Positions 6,998 to 14,531 are shown, counted from the first letter of the stretch. The stretch is DNA of 28,721 nucleotides from Mycosynbacter sp964593465 (GCA_964593465.1 CAZQJY010000010.1:1-28721), one strand, 5' to 3'. The notes: a model not told the origin generated them from the letters alone. Translations and numbers: made by a program.

Positions 6998-9988
6998 CTA
7001 TCGAATCTTAATCGATACCTCTCCGGTACCAGTACGAACATTGTGCTGTGAATCATCTGTCGATTGTTGCTGCATGCTTGGCTGCTGTGGCGTGCTGCCA
7101 ATAACAGGCTGTATGGGCTGCTGAGGCGGTGCCATAGGCTGTGCTGATGGCAACGGTACCGGAGTCACCCCATTGCTCGCCGCCATAGCTTGCGGTGATA
7201 CAACAGGTGACTGCTGCATAGACTGAGGTGGCGCTATTTGGGGAGAAACTTGCGGAAATGACTGCTGAGGTACAGGCTGAGACATTGACTGCACTGGAGC
7301 TTGCAACGGAGCAGTTAACTGCGGTGGAATAGCACCTGCAACAGGCTGCATGGGCTGCTGAGGCGGTGCCATAGGCTGACCAGGCTGCCTCACTATGCCA
7401 GGACGACCCACACCAGCTTGCTGCCTCTTGGCCAGCCACTCATCCAGGAACGAGCCGCCACCTGGCTTCGGTCCAGTACCAGCACCGATCTTATTGCCAG
7501 CACCTGGGCCAGCTGGCAATTTTGGCTTAGCAGTAATACGTTTTGATATGTCTGCTTCCACTTCTGTGCGCGGACGGCCATATTTCGTTGCAGATAGCTT
7601 CTTCATCGCGTCAGCCAACTTCTCATTTGATTTCGCTAGCGGCGGTGTAAATGACATACTAAACGGTGCTGATGGTGTATTGTTAATCATCACTGTTGCC
7701 ACACCCTGGAAATTCGGCATTTTCGTCAAATCATCCGTCGTAAACACAGGCTCAAACTTCTTCACCAACATCTCAGCATCGGTAATACCAATACGACCAG
7801 ATACAACTGTACCGACGTTACCAATAATCGCTTCACGTATTTTGTCTGTTAGCTGCGTCATAAACTGGTTAGCCATAATCAAGCTCAGACGGTATTTTCG
7901 AGCTTCTGAAAGGATTGACTCAAAGCTTTCGGTCATAAAGTTTTGGAACTCGTCGACATATAGGGTGAAATCTTCGCGCTCATTCTCCGGCGTATCGGCA
8001 CGGGCCATCGCAGCTGCTTGGAACTTCATCACAAAGATAATACCAAGCAACTTGGAGTTAATCTCCCCCATCTTACCCTTTGACAAATTCACAATGAGAA
8101 TCTTGCGATTATCCATAATATCACGCAAGTTAAACCCAGATTTAGTCTGGCCAATGATATTGCGCATCGCATCATTGCTGAGGAACGGACCAAACTTCGA
8201 AGCTACCCAACTCACCAGCTCACCGGACTCGCTCGACTTCTGCGACGCAGGCCACTCCTTGGTCCAAAAATCAATCACCGTAGGATCTGTAACATACGGC
8301 AACTTTTGACGCCTAAACTCTTCGTCTATGAGCAGCTTCGGTATGTCAATAAATGTGCCGCCTGCTGGGTCTGCCATCAAAAGCAGTGCCGCATTGCGGA
8401 AGATGTGTTCTAGACGCGGTCCAACAATACCCGTATGCCCCGGGTCATACAGTCCATAGAGCATATTAATTGCCTCTTGCACCAAAAAGTCTTTTTGATC
8501 CGGTGTATTAAACTCGAACATATTGAGTCCGATTGGGTCATCCATATCCGCCGGGTTAAAGTAGATCACATCTTCAACACGCTCTTTTGGCACTGCGCCC
8601 ATCAGAACCTCGGCAGAGTCACCATGTGGGTCAATAAACGCAAAGCCCTTGCCGTCCATCATATCTTGATATGCCAAGTTCTCGAGGAACTTTGATTTAC
8701 CTGTACCAGTCTGACCGATCATATACAAATGGCGGCGGCGATCATTAGTACTGAGTCGAATCGGCTTCTTAATACCACGGAACTCGTTGTAGCCAATCAA
8801 GAAACCTTCATCCATAGCTTCTGTTGGGCCATCGACTTGTTTACTCATCTGACGTTTCACCTGCGCAGTTGGTATATTCTTTTGGTCTGGCAGGTGGAAA
8901 AGAGTCGCTAGCTCCACAGTGTTAAGAATATTGCTATTCAAACTTTGCGGGAAAAAGCGAAATATATACGATGTCACTAGTTCATCGACATTACGCGTCG
9001 GGCTAAAAGTAAAGCCATTATTTGTAGGTGAATCAAATAGAGAAAAAGCCGCTACGACGTTTTTTAGCAACGTCTGAGATCGCGCAGCCGTCGCAGAAGA
9101 AACAACGACGCGAATCAGCACCTCATACCCTGGGTACTTCGTCTTTTCCTCAATCGCCTCTATGCCCTGTTGCTCAATCGATGTCAGTTGTTTATTAACG
9201 CTCTCTTCATCATTCTTCTTATCCTCAGAAGATGGTGGTTTCCAAAGTGCTTCAGCAAAATCTCGTACAAGTGCACCGCCATTTGCACTAAATCCAGCAC
9301 TACGTCCACTCATGCGATCCCTTTTGACCTTTTCCACGGTATCCATAGACGATTTCGTCCAGCTTTCGTTGGCTGGACGAATAAGTATTTGAACCCCTAC
9401 GCCATCTTCGCGACCAATCGAAGAAAGTGCATTGAGCAGCGCCCTTGATGCATCCCGTCTGGTGTCTTGATACGTTGCAATAGGATACACAAAACTCTTT
9501 TTGAGTGACAACTCTCCACCGATTACAGAACTAATGCTCGTATCTTTTGTAAAGACACTGTGCTCTTCTACTTCTTCTAAGCGCGCAGATGGATATGCAG
9601 CCACCACGGCTTGTCGCACAACATCAACTAATACCACTGGGACAACTGCATAATAATATATCAAGCCTTCTTTTGCGACTATTTCAAATGAGACGTGTCG
9701 TTGCCCGTAAATCCTATGCCAAAAACCTCGGCGTGCAGTACTTGCAATGATGTTATACATCACCTGCGCTTGCGAAAGTAGTTCGTCTGTGACATCTCGT
9801 TCGTCACGCCCACCGCGATCAAGGTCTTCACTTGGAGGTGGCAGATGTATGAGCATAGGAACCATCTTGAGTCCACGCTCATAGTTCTTAGCCTCGCGCA
9901 TCATCCCTTTGTATATAGAAAAAACTCCGACACCTACACTGGCAACAATGACAAAGATAATTGCTATGCCAAATATAATACTAATCAT
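6998..9988 (-). CDS. TraG/VirB4-like conjugation-type ATPase with N-terminal membrane anchor and Pro/Gln-rich tail
   Basis: 996 residues. An N-terminal membrane helix (residues 3-27) is followed by an alpha/beta region (about 50-380) with no motif I can name. A RecA-like motor domain of the HerA/FtsK/VirD4 group then shows Walker A GQTGTGKS (425-432), the conserved FIDPHGD (451-457), Walker B LYVDEFQNF (676-684) and a sensor glutamine in ANQFMTQL (Q708). From about 800 the chain is low-complexity Pro/Gln/Met with repeats of QPMAPPQQP. Family members move DNA or protein across membranes in type IV secretion and conjugation. No relaxase, VirB6/8/9/10 or pilus gene lies beside it, so a chromosomal export or surface-assembly role is possible. 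Its start overlaps the upstream proline-rich gene by 8 nt. Confidence 0.88.
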   Translation of the reverse strand: MISIIFGIAIIFVIVASVGVGVFSIYKGMMREAKNYERGLKMVPMLIHLPPPSEDLDRGGRDERDVTDELLSQAQVMYNIIASTARRGFWHRIYGQRHVSFEIVAKEGLIYYYAVVPVVLVDVVRQAVVAAYPSARLEEVEEHSVFTKDTSISSVIGGELSLKKSFVYPIATYQDTRRDASRALLNALSSIGREDGVGVQILIRPANESWTKSSMDTVEKVKRDRMSGRSAGFSANGGALVRDFAEALWKPPSSEDKKNDEESVNKQLTSIEQQGIEAIEEKTKYPGYEVLIRVVVSSATAARSQTLLKNVVAAFSLFDSPTNNGFTFSPTRNVDELVTSYIFRFFPQSLNSNILNTVELATLFHLPDQKNIPTAQVKRQMSKQVDGPTEAMDEGFLIGYNEFRGIKKPIRLSTNDRRRHLYMIGQTGTGKSKFLENLAYQDMMDGKGFAFIDPHGDSAEVLMGAVPKERVEDVIYFNPADMDDPIGLNMFEFNTPDQKDFLVQEAINMLYGLYDPGHTGIVGPRLEHIFRNAALLLMADPAGGTFIDIPKLLIDEEFRRQKLPYVTDPTVIDFWTKEWPASQKSSESGELVSWVASKFGPFLSNDAMRNIIGQTKSGFNLRDIMDNRKILIVNLSKGKMGEINSKLLGIIFVMKFQAAAMARADTPENEREDFTLYVDEFQNFMTESFESILSEARKYRLSLIMANQFMTQLTDKIREAIIGNVGTVVSGRIGITDAEMLVKKFEPVFTTDDLTKMPNFQGVATVMINNTPSAPFSMSFTPPLAKSNEKLADAMKKLSATKYGRPRTEVEADISKRITAKPKLPAGPGAGNKIGAGTGPKPGGGSFLDEWLAKRQQAGVGRPGIVRQPGQPMAPPQQPMQPVAGAIPPQLTAPLQAPVQSMSQPVPQQSFPQVSPQIAPPQSMQQSPVVSPQAMAASNGVTPVPLPSAQPMAPPQQPIQPVIGSTPQQPSMQQQSTDDSQHNVRTGTGEVSIKIR
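7104..7378 (-). repeat. Direct repeats in the ATPase C-terminal tail
   Basis: Two 38 bp copies at 7104-7141 and 7341-7378 differ at one base. They encode the matching segments QPMAPPQQP-M/I-QPV. The intervening sequence repeats looser Pro/Gln motifs. This looks like local duplication within a disordered tail and would be prone to length variation. Confidence 0.8.
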
Positions 9989-10412
9989 CGCTCGAACCTA
10001 TTTGTCGCCCATACCGCTTCATCAAATAGTCACGCTGCAACTCTCCAATCGCCTTTTCGCGAGCAAAAGGATTGTCTTTAGTTTGCAAGATTACCTGCTT
10101 TGCACGATCCACCCACTCTTTTTCAATTACATCGTCGTCATTTGCTGCCATGGGGTTAACCGCCGCATCATCTGCTAATGTGACACTAGTTGACTGCTGC
10201 GGCACAGGTGGTACTGGCTGCGTGGGCATGGGCGGTACAGGTGGTGGAGGAGGCGCAAGCTCTGCACTTGGACGAGTCTCTATGCGCTGTTCAGGCGAAG
10301 CTGCAGGGAGAATTTCAGGAGTTTGTCCGGCCGCAGGAATTTCATAAGAAACACCTGGCGAAGGAGGTGCTTGCTCGATTGGTCGCGGGCTTGGCGCAAA
10401 CTCAGGCTGCAT
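9981..10412 (-). CDS. Proline-rich cytoplasmic protein, partner of the conjugation-type ATPase
   Basis: 143 residues with no signal peptide or membrane helix. Residues 1-85 are disordered and proline-rich (runs such as APPPPPVPPMP). The last 50 residues form a charged, probably helical unit beginning DDDVIEKEWVDRAKQVI and ending YGRQIGSSDD. The stop overlaps the ATPase start by 8 nt, so the two are translationally coupled and probably bind each other. The ATPase tail is itself Pro/Gln-rich. I do not recognise a named family. The ATG follows a TATACT -10 by 7 nt, with no ribosome binding site. Confidence 0.8.
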   Translation of the reverse strand: MQPEFAPSPRPIEQAPPSPGVSYEIPAAGQTPEILPAASPEQRIETRPSAELAPPPPPVPPMPTQPVPPVPQQSTSVTLADDAAVNPMAANDDDVIEKEWVDRAKQVILQTKDNPFAREKAIGELQRDYLMKRYGRQIGSSDD

Positions 10413-10419
10413 ACCTGTT

Positions 10420-10428
10420 AGTATAGCA
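10420..10428 (-). promoter_or_regulatory. Extended -10 promoter giving a leaderless mRNA
   Basis: On the minus strand TGC-TATACT ends 7 nt before the ATG at 10412. No good -35 is visible. The normal start distance from a -10 would place +1 at or within one base of the ATG, so the message should be leaderless or nearly so. Confidence 0.55.
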
Positions 10429-10453
10429 TAATCATAAGCATATTTGGTGTGCT

Positions 10454-10840
10454 TTATGCAGTCTGACGAGAAACGTATAGATAGCCTATGGCCATCAGTA
10501 TTGCTACAAGAAAAACTTCAGTCACGCCTATACTGCCGACCGATCGCAAGCTAACCAGCATCACAGGACCCAGTGCCAAAACTGATGCAAAATAATACGG
10601 ACGTCTCACTCCTTTACGGTACTTTTCTGATGCTGGTGTATCACCATACACCAGCTTACCTATCACGTATTGTATTCCCACAATAAAAAAAGTCAGTACA
10701 ACGACTGACACAATATAAAATAACAAAAAAACTGCTAGCACACCGATTGCCCCAGCCTCTGCCGGAGTGGTAGCAAGCAAGATATACACCAACAAGCCCA
10801 TAGACATAACACCGATAAGTGATAATATTCTCATAAACAT
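10454..10840 (-). CDS. Four-helix membrane protein, unknown function
   Basis: About 128 residues from the ATG at 10840 (MFMRILSLIG). Four hydrophobic helices are separated by short loops, with one polar loop (YGDTPASEKYRKGVRRPYY) between the second and third. An in-frame GTG at 10909 would add 23 residues. The ATG is preferred because TATACT (10852-10847) ends 6 nt before it, matching the leaderless pattern seen elsewhere in the window. The gene lies 41 nt upstream of the proline-rich gene and the ATPase on the same strand and may belong with them. I do not recognise a family. Confidence 0.7.
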   Translation of the reverse strand: MFMRILSLIGVMSMGLLVYILLATTPAEAGAIGVLAVFLLFYIVSVVVLTFFIVGIQYVIGKLVYGDTPASEKYRKGVRRPYYFASVLALGPVMLVSLRSVGSIGVTEVFLVAILMAIGYLYVSRQTA

Positions 10841-10846
10841 ATTGCT

Positions 10847-10852
10847 AGTATA
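10847..10852 (-). promoter_or_regulatory. -10 box for a leaderless membrane-protein mRNA
   Basis: TATACT on the minus strand followed by AGCAAT and ATG. A -35 is not clear. The placement argues for the internal ATG rather than the upstream GTG as the real start. Confidence 0.45.
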
Positions 10853-10970
10853 CAGTAATTCAAGGGTGCCTGAGTAGTAGCCATAAGAATATTGATCGAC
10901 AACCACCACTATGTAGTAAATAAAAGGGCGGGCGATGCAGCTATTCAGCTACCACTCGAGACGACTGACC

Positions 10971-10990
10971 GCTCAGACAGGTGTCTGAGC
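10971..10990. repeat. Perfect hairpin GCTCAGACA-GG-TGTCTGAGC
   Basis: A nine-base-pair inverted repeat with a two-base centre. Neither side has a T-run, so it is not a standard intrinsic terminator. It lies at the downstream end of the minus-strand transcript predicted from the promoter at 11266-11294 and could form its 3' end or a protein-binding palindrome. Confidence 0.5.
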
Positions 10991-11095
10991 AAAGCTTATA
11001 TATTGCGTTCCTCGCTTCATGGCTGGTATTTGCCCGATTTCTTAAAATAGGGATTGTACCAGCCACAAGGCTGTACCAGCAATATATGCGCTCAA
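10991..11095 (-). repeat. Nested inverted repeat, possible large RNA stem
   Basis: ATATATTGC (near 11001) is complementary to GCAATATAT (near 11080), and inside it GCTGGTA pairs with TACCAGC. Within the loop TGTACCAGC occurs twice, flanking CACAAG. Folded on the minus-strand transcript this gives a long interrupted stem. It may be an RNA structure, or a remnant of a mobile element end. No transposase is nearby. Confidence 0.35.
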
Positions 11096-11101
11096 CATCA
11101 A

Positions 11102-11221
11102 TTAGTTTGACGGAGCTTCGGCAGCACCATCATACAAAATGTATAGCATGCTACTGCCAGTTCCAGCGTCAAACACACCAAAATTGAATGTTGTAAAGAC
11201 TGCTTTAGTTAGGCCAAATTG
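11102..11221 (-). pseudogene. Headless gene fragment, possibly phage-tail-like C-terminus
   Basis: An open frame of about 39 codons on the minus strand ends in TAA (11104-11102). It begins right after an in-frame TAA with no usable start codon before the middle. The encoded stretch contains TTFNFGVFDAGTGSSMLYI, which resembles the FGIFDA-x-x-G-x-x-LLY core of some phage tail-fibre-associated proteins. The resemblance is by eye only. It could be the C-terminus of a gene whose front was deleted. A good promoter (11266-11294) points into it, so transcription may persist. Confidence 0.3.
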
Positions 11222-11265
11222 TTAAGGTTTTTTGTGCTTTTTGTGTTTGTAAAAGCTTAGTTGTT

Positions 11266-11294
11266 ACTGTAGCAAACAACTTATGTTTTGTCAA
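11266..11294 (-). promoter_or_regulatory. Strong promoter reading into the gene-free region
   Basis: On the minus strand, a perfect TTGACA (11294-11289), a 17 bp spacer and TACAGT (11271-11266) preceded by TGC. AT-rich DNA lies upstream. The predicted transcript starts near 11259 and runs through the headless frame and the nested inverted repeat. It is one of the best promoter matches in the window, yet no intact gene follows. Confidence 0.6.
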
Positions 11295-11323
11295 TAATTA
11301 TTTATGTAAAAAATGTTGTTTTA

Positions 11324-11347
11324 GATAAGTTGTACTAAAAACTTATC
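11324..11347. repeat. Operator-like palindrome GATAAGTT-N8-AACTTATC
   Basis: A perfect 8 bp inverted repeat with an 8 bp centre in AT-rich DNA, 30 bp upstream of the minus-strand promoter at 11266-11294. The size and symmetry fit a dimeric repressor or activator site. No regulator gene is adjacent. Confidence 0.35.
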
Positions 11348-11449
11348 ATACTTAACAGATTATGAATATGGTATGTAGCAATTTTATCAACGTATGTATT
11401 TATACAACATTATATACTATTTTACCTCCATTAAAGCTCAGTGTGCATC

Positions 11450-12150
11450 TAAAATCCGTATATCATGCGTGCAACCAGCTCAATCGATAGCCTTACCCGT
11501 GACATAAATATATACGGACTCATAGCCCTACTATTCACAGCATCCAAGTATGTCGTCTTTTGCAAAATCTCACTCAGACTTCGTACCAGTTGATAATTTG
11601 CTACGCTCGCCTACCGCAAACTAAATCCAAAACACTGTCGGGTAAAACTGCCTCCGCCACACAGTACCAAGTAGTCAGCCATGATACCCACTGACATAAC
11701 GACATGACACACTTGGATAATCTACAGATACCTGCTCACACACGTCCAATAAACTTAGCTAGACTCTCTACTGTCATAACAAACTCTTGTGACATAACTT
11801 AGCGCATTGACACAAGGTACGCCCTCTACCAAATCCCGCCCTATGGGCAGTCGACTATGATGCTCACCAAAACACTCAGCAATCTTCTCCAGCCAAGCTC
11901 CCGCCCCACTGCACGCAAATATAGATTTCTAGCATACTCGCCTGGTCTACGACCCATAGGTCATTAGGATGTTAGATCCACAGCTCGCCACAAGTACCAT
12001 AGATACATACAGTACATACGTCATCGGCAACATAATAGCACATAGAATTGTTACGATCACACTCACCGGATCGCCCAAGCTATCCAACCCGGCAGCTACG
12101 TAAGCGGCAAAAGCTCAGGACAATCCGGCAATGCAACCACGCGGTCATGC
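11450..12150 (-). pseudogene. Decayed FGGY-family carbohydrate kinase (C-terminal half)
   Basis: No frame stays open, but translating the minus strand piecewise gives motifs in the right order and spacing for an FGGY sugar kinase. AYVAAGLDSLGDPVSV (12114-12067 region) resembles the aGtxDaxgdxxs segment. CGSNILMTYGS resembles the phosphate-loop GTSxxxxT, and SGAGAWLEKIAECFG follows. LVLCGGGS (near 11673-11648) resembles the conserved GGG-x-S of the ATP domain, followed by QLVRSLSEILQKTTYL where families have QxxADVxGxPV. The distance between the first motif and GGG is about 155 codons, as in xylulokinases. Several stops and frameshifts interrupt it and the N-terminal half is missing. The match is by eye, so moderate confidence only. 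Confidence 0.45.
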
Positions 12151-12255
12151 ATGTATTGTGTTGACGCAAAATATGGCTCACAAATCATCCCGCAACGCTA
12201 CATATAGATTTTCCACACATAAAAAAACTTTATCTAAAAATCTTTACGAAAATCA

Positions 12256-12284
12256 TTGACACAAGCGCTTTGGCGTCATATTAT
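12256..12284 (+). promoter_or_regulatory. Consensus promoter of a small RNA
   Basis: TTGACA (12256-12261), 17 bp, TATTAT (12279-12284), with an A/T-rich upstream segment that could act as an UP element. The start is expected near 12291. No coding start follows before a terminator 70 nt downstream. Confidence 0.7.
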
Positions 12285-12290
12285 AGGGGT

Positions 12291-12395
12291 AGCTTCTGAG
12301 TAAAAAAATTATACAGAAGCCAAAAATAAACAGCACATTTCAAAAACTCCACACTTATAAAACGACCGTTCCTCGCAGGCGGTCGTTTTACTTTT
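12291..12395 (+). ncRNA. Candidate small non-coding RNA, about 105 nt
   Basis: The unit consists of promoter, short transcript and terminator with nothing coding in between. Its 5' end begins with a hairpin, GCTTCTG (12292-12298) pairing with CAGAAGC about 16 nt on, across an A/U-rich loop. A single-stranded A/C-rich linker of about 45 nt follows. The transcript ends in a strong terminator, AAAACGACCG / CGGTCGTTTT (12359-12368 and 12380-12389), running into TTTT. There is no ATG or ribosome binding site. The form (5' stem, unpaired linker, terminator stem) is typical of trans-acting regulatory RNAs. The identity is unknown and I match it to no RNA family. Confidence 0.6.
12359..12389 (+). terminator. 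Intrinsic terminator of the small RNA
   Basis: A ten-base-pair stem AAAACGACCG / CGGTCGTTTT with an 11 nt loop, followed by TTTTAC. The A-rich 5' arm means it can also act on the opposite strand, downstream of tmRNA. Confidence 0.7.
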
Positions 12396-12430
12396 ACCCC
12401 CCTTTACAAGAAGCATTCTGGCTCGCTATT

Positions 12431-12471
12431 AAACGAAAATAATCCATCGCACAGATGGATTATTTTCGTTT
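12431..12471. terminator. Terminator downstream of tmRNA (bidirectional)
   Basis: A perfect 18 bp inverted repeat (12431-12448 and 12454-12471, core AATCCATC-GCACA-GATGGATT) starts at the last base of the encoded CCA of tmRNA. On the minus strand it ends in a T-rich arm, so it should both terminate and mark the tmRNA 3' end for trimming. Confidence 0.75.
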
Positions 12472-12876
12472 GGTGGAGCTGCGGGGTATCGCACCCCGGT
12501 CCGAAAGGTAACATGATATTCGTCTACAAGCATAGTTTTGATTGGGTTGTTTTATAACGAGATTCGACTAAAAATCAAAACAAAAATATCGAACTTCGTT
12601 ACGTGGCAAAAGTCCCGCACATAGGCCACTTCCCTATGCACAGCGAGCGACATAAATATAACACTCGAGATTCGCTATGTCGCCTAGCAAATCTGAATGG
12701 CTGCGATTAGTTACGCAGCAACACGCGCAGGTGCAAATGCGGCAGCGAATGTCGCATTAAAACGCTCTGCAGCGCTAGCAAAAGTATTTTTTGCAATTAA
12801 AAATGTACTGTAACGTGTACGGTCGACTTGCGGAATATCCTGTTAAGTTCCCATCGTCGAAAGCTATGTCAGCCCC
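12471..12876 (-). ncRNA. ssrA: tmRNA (ssrA)
   Basis: Transfer-messenger RNA rescues stalled ribosomes and tags the truncated protein for proteolysis. The 5' end GGGGCTGAC (12876 downward) pairs with the 3' AGCTCC before the encoded ACCA (12474-12471), with one G-U pair. The T-arm CCGGGGTGCGATACCCCG and 5' segment TTTCGACG are typical. The tag frame occupies 12794-12711. It starts with the resume codon GCA, encodes 27 residues beginning AKNTFASAAERF and ending FAPARVAA, and stops at TAA. The Ala-Ala end is the usual protease signal, but the tag is long compared with the usual 10 or so residues. It is 406 nt, one-piece and not permuted. A TATAAT lies 16 nt upstream. Confidence 0.95.
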
Positions 12877-12891
12877 AGACCAATGCCAATC

Positions 12892-12897
12892 ATTATA
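12892..12897 (-). promoter_or_regulatory. -10 box of the tmRNA promoter
   Basis: TATAAT on the minus strand. Transcription would start about 8 nt before the mature tmRNA end, consistent with RNase P trimming of a short leader. No clear -35 is visible. It lies within the upstream region of yifB on the other strand. Confidence 0.55.
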
Positions 12898-12934
12898 CCA
12901 CACTTACCCCGTGTGTGATATGCTGATAACACTT

Positions 12935-14446
12935 ATGGTTGCTAAGGTTACGTGTGTTGCACCAATTGGATTCTCTGGCTCGCTTGTTGAGGTTGAATGT
13001 GATGCCAAGCGTGGGCTACCTGCGCTTCAGATCGTCGGCATGGGCAACAAAGCTATCGACGAAGCCAAAGAACGCGTTCGCAGTGCCATTAGTAACTCTT
13101 TATTAGAATTCCCCAGTAGCAAAATTACCATCAATCTGGCGCCAGCCGAACTACCCAAAGATGGTTCACACTACGATCTTGCTATAGCAACGGCAATTTT
13201 GACGATTAGCGGCCAATTACGGCAAAATCAGGTAGATAGTAGTGTATTTGTGGGTGAATTAGCTCTAGACGGTGCTATTCGCCCTGTACGAGGTATTATC
13301 AATATAGTAGAATGCGCACGCGAACATGGATTTACACAGGTGTTTGTGCCAGAAGCGAACCTCGACCAAGCATGTTTAGTCGATGGCATAGATATCATTC
13401 CTGTGCGCGACCTCAAGCAGCTGTTCTTGCACCTCAAGCAAGAAGTCGTCATTATCGGCGCCTCGCAGGCGACAGCCCGCATAGCAGTCAACGATATACC
13501 TCCTTTTACCCTTGATGCTATTAGTGGTCAAGAGCAGGCTAAACGCGCACTTATCATTGCCACCGCTGGCCGCCATAACATCTTGCTCAACGGCCCACCA
13601 GGCTCAGGCAAAACATTGCTCGCCAAAACCATGACTTGGCTACTCCCTACCCTTACACCTCAAGAACGTATTGCTGTCACCAAACTCCACAGTCTTTCCG
13701 GTGAAACAGAAAAAATTATCAATGCTCGGCCGTTTCGTGCACCACACCACACTGCTAGCCGTAGCGCGCTCATAGGAGGCGGCAGCAAACCTAAGCCAGG
13801 TGAGATCAGCCTAGCGCATCACGGCGTACTATTCCTCGACGAAATCCCCGAATACCCTCGCTCCGTACTTGAAGCACTTCGCCAGCCTCTCGAAGATCGC
13901 AAGGTATCGATTGACCGCGCCGCTGGACACCTCACCTACCCGGCAGATTTCATGCTTGTCGCCACTATGAACCCCTGCCCCTGCGGCTACTATGGCGACG
14001 ATACCAAAGAATGCAGCTGCAGCATGAACCAAATTACCAGCTACCAAAAACGCCTGTCTGGTCCGCTCCTCGACCGCATTGACCTCACGCTCACCGTGCC
14101 ACGAGTACCAACACACGAGTTTCTCAAGCATACTCCCGAGCATTTTCCACAACATGCTAATGCTTCAGAATCAATTGTAAAAGCCATCAAACGCCAAGCT
14201 AACAGATACAGACGTAGTGACAAATACAACTCATCACTATCTAGTAATAATATAGCCAAGGCCGCAGCACTCAGCAACAAAGCTGCTACCTTGCTCAACA
14301 AGGCCAACGACAATCTTGCGCTCAGTGCCCGCAGCTATTTCCGCACTATCAAAGTTGCGCGTACAATTGCCGACCTTGCCGACTCCGATACCATAGAACC
14401 TGCGCATATCGCCGAGGCCCTGCAATACCGTCAACTCTCGGTGTAA
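12935..14446 (+). CDS. comM: YifB/ComM-family Mg-chelatase-like AAA+ ATPase
   Basis: A 503-residue AAA+ ATPase of the ComM/YifB family. In naturally competent bacteria ComM is a hexameric helicase that promotes branch migration during integration of incoming DNA. Visible parts are an N-terminal S5-like fold (VECDAKRGLPALQIVG), Walker A GPPGSGKT, Walker B LFLDEIPEY, the cysteine-rich MNPCPCGYYGDDTKECSC insert, the arginine-containing sensor segment SGPLLDRIDL, and a C-terminal helical domain. Upstream ATGs exist at 12920 and 12791. The first ATG matching the family start (MVAKV) is 12935, and the 12791 frame would run through tmRNA. CPR bacteria often keep competence genes, so a role in DNA uptake is plausible. 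No other com genes are in the window. Confidence 0.93.
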   Translation: MVAKVTCVAPIGFSGSLVEVECDAKRGLPALQIVGMGNKAIDEAKERVRSAISNSLLEFPSSKITINLAPAELPKDGSHYDLAIATAILTISGQLRQNQVDSSVFVGELALDGAIRPVRGIINIVECAREHGFTQVFVPEANLDQACLVDGIDIIPVRDLKQLFLHLKQEVVIIGASQATARIAVNDIPPFTLDAISGQEQAKRALIIATAGRHNILLNGPPGSGKTLLAKTMTWLLPTLTPQERIAVTKLHSLSGETEKIINARPFRAPHHTASRSALIGGGSKPKPGEISLAHHGVLFLDEIPEYPRSVLEALRQPLEDRKVSIDRAAGHLTYPADFMLVATMNPCPCGYYGDDTKECSCSMNQITSYQKRLSGPLLDRIDLTLTVPRVPTHEFLKHTPEHFPQHANASESIVKAIKRQANRYRRSDKYNSSLSSNNIAKAAALSNKAATLLNKANDNLALSARSYFRTIKVARTIADLADSDTIEPAHIAEALQYRQLSV

Positions 14447-14476
14447 GTTGCATAAAACTACCGATACTAAAACCCC

Positions 14477-14505
14477 TTGCCCTCACCGCTGAAATCTGTT
14501 AATAT
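14477..14505 (+). promoter_or_regulatory. Promoter of infC-rpmI-rplT
   Basis: TTGCCC (14477-14482), 17 bp, TAATAT (14500-14505). The start near 14512 coincides with the first base of a 5' hairpin in the leader. Confidence 0.6.
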
Positions 14506-14511
14506 GGTATT

Positions 14512-14531
14512 CGAGTAATTTCGACTACTCG
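14512..14531 (+). promoter_or_regulatory. Leader hairpin upstream of infC
   Basis: CGAGTA (14512-14517) pairs with TACTCG (14526-14531), placing a 6 bp stem at the very 5' end of the infC mRNA, 10 nt before the ribosome binding site. It may stabilise the message. It does not resemble the long L20-binding leader of Firmicutes. Confidence 0.45.

Larger units (their letters stand above)
10841..12255. other. 1.4 kb without an intact gene
   Basis: No reading frame here looks like a functional gene on either strand. The stretch contains, in order: a perfect hairpin (10971-10990), a nested inverted repeat (about 10991-11095), a headless open frame with its own promoter (11102-11294), an AT-rich block with an operator-like palindrome (11295-11440), and the frame-broken remains of a carbohydrate kinase (about 11450-12150). 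In a compact genome such a gap is unusual and reads as gene decay around an old insertion. Confidence 0.7.

Noticed and set aside
7395..8309. Long plus-strand open frame (304 codons) opposite the ATPase gene
   Set aside because: The minus-strand frame has Walker A and B motifs and normal domain order; the plus frame is low-complexity Ser/Ile-rich and typical of an antisense shadow.
10991..11095. Insertion sequence ends
   Set aside because: An inverted repeat exists, but there is no transposase or target duplication that I can see.
10930..12430. CRISPR array in the long intergenic gap
   Set aside because: No regularly spaced direct repeats of 20-40 bp; only isolated inverted repeats were seen, and no cas gene is present.
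12791..12934. N-terminal extension of the YifB/ComM reading frame
   Set aside because: The extra codons lie over the 5' part of tmRNA on the other strand and show no family similarity; the family start fits 12935.
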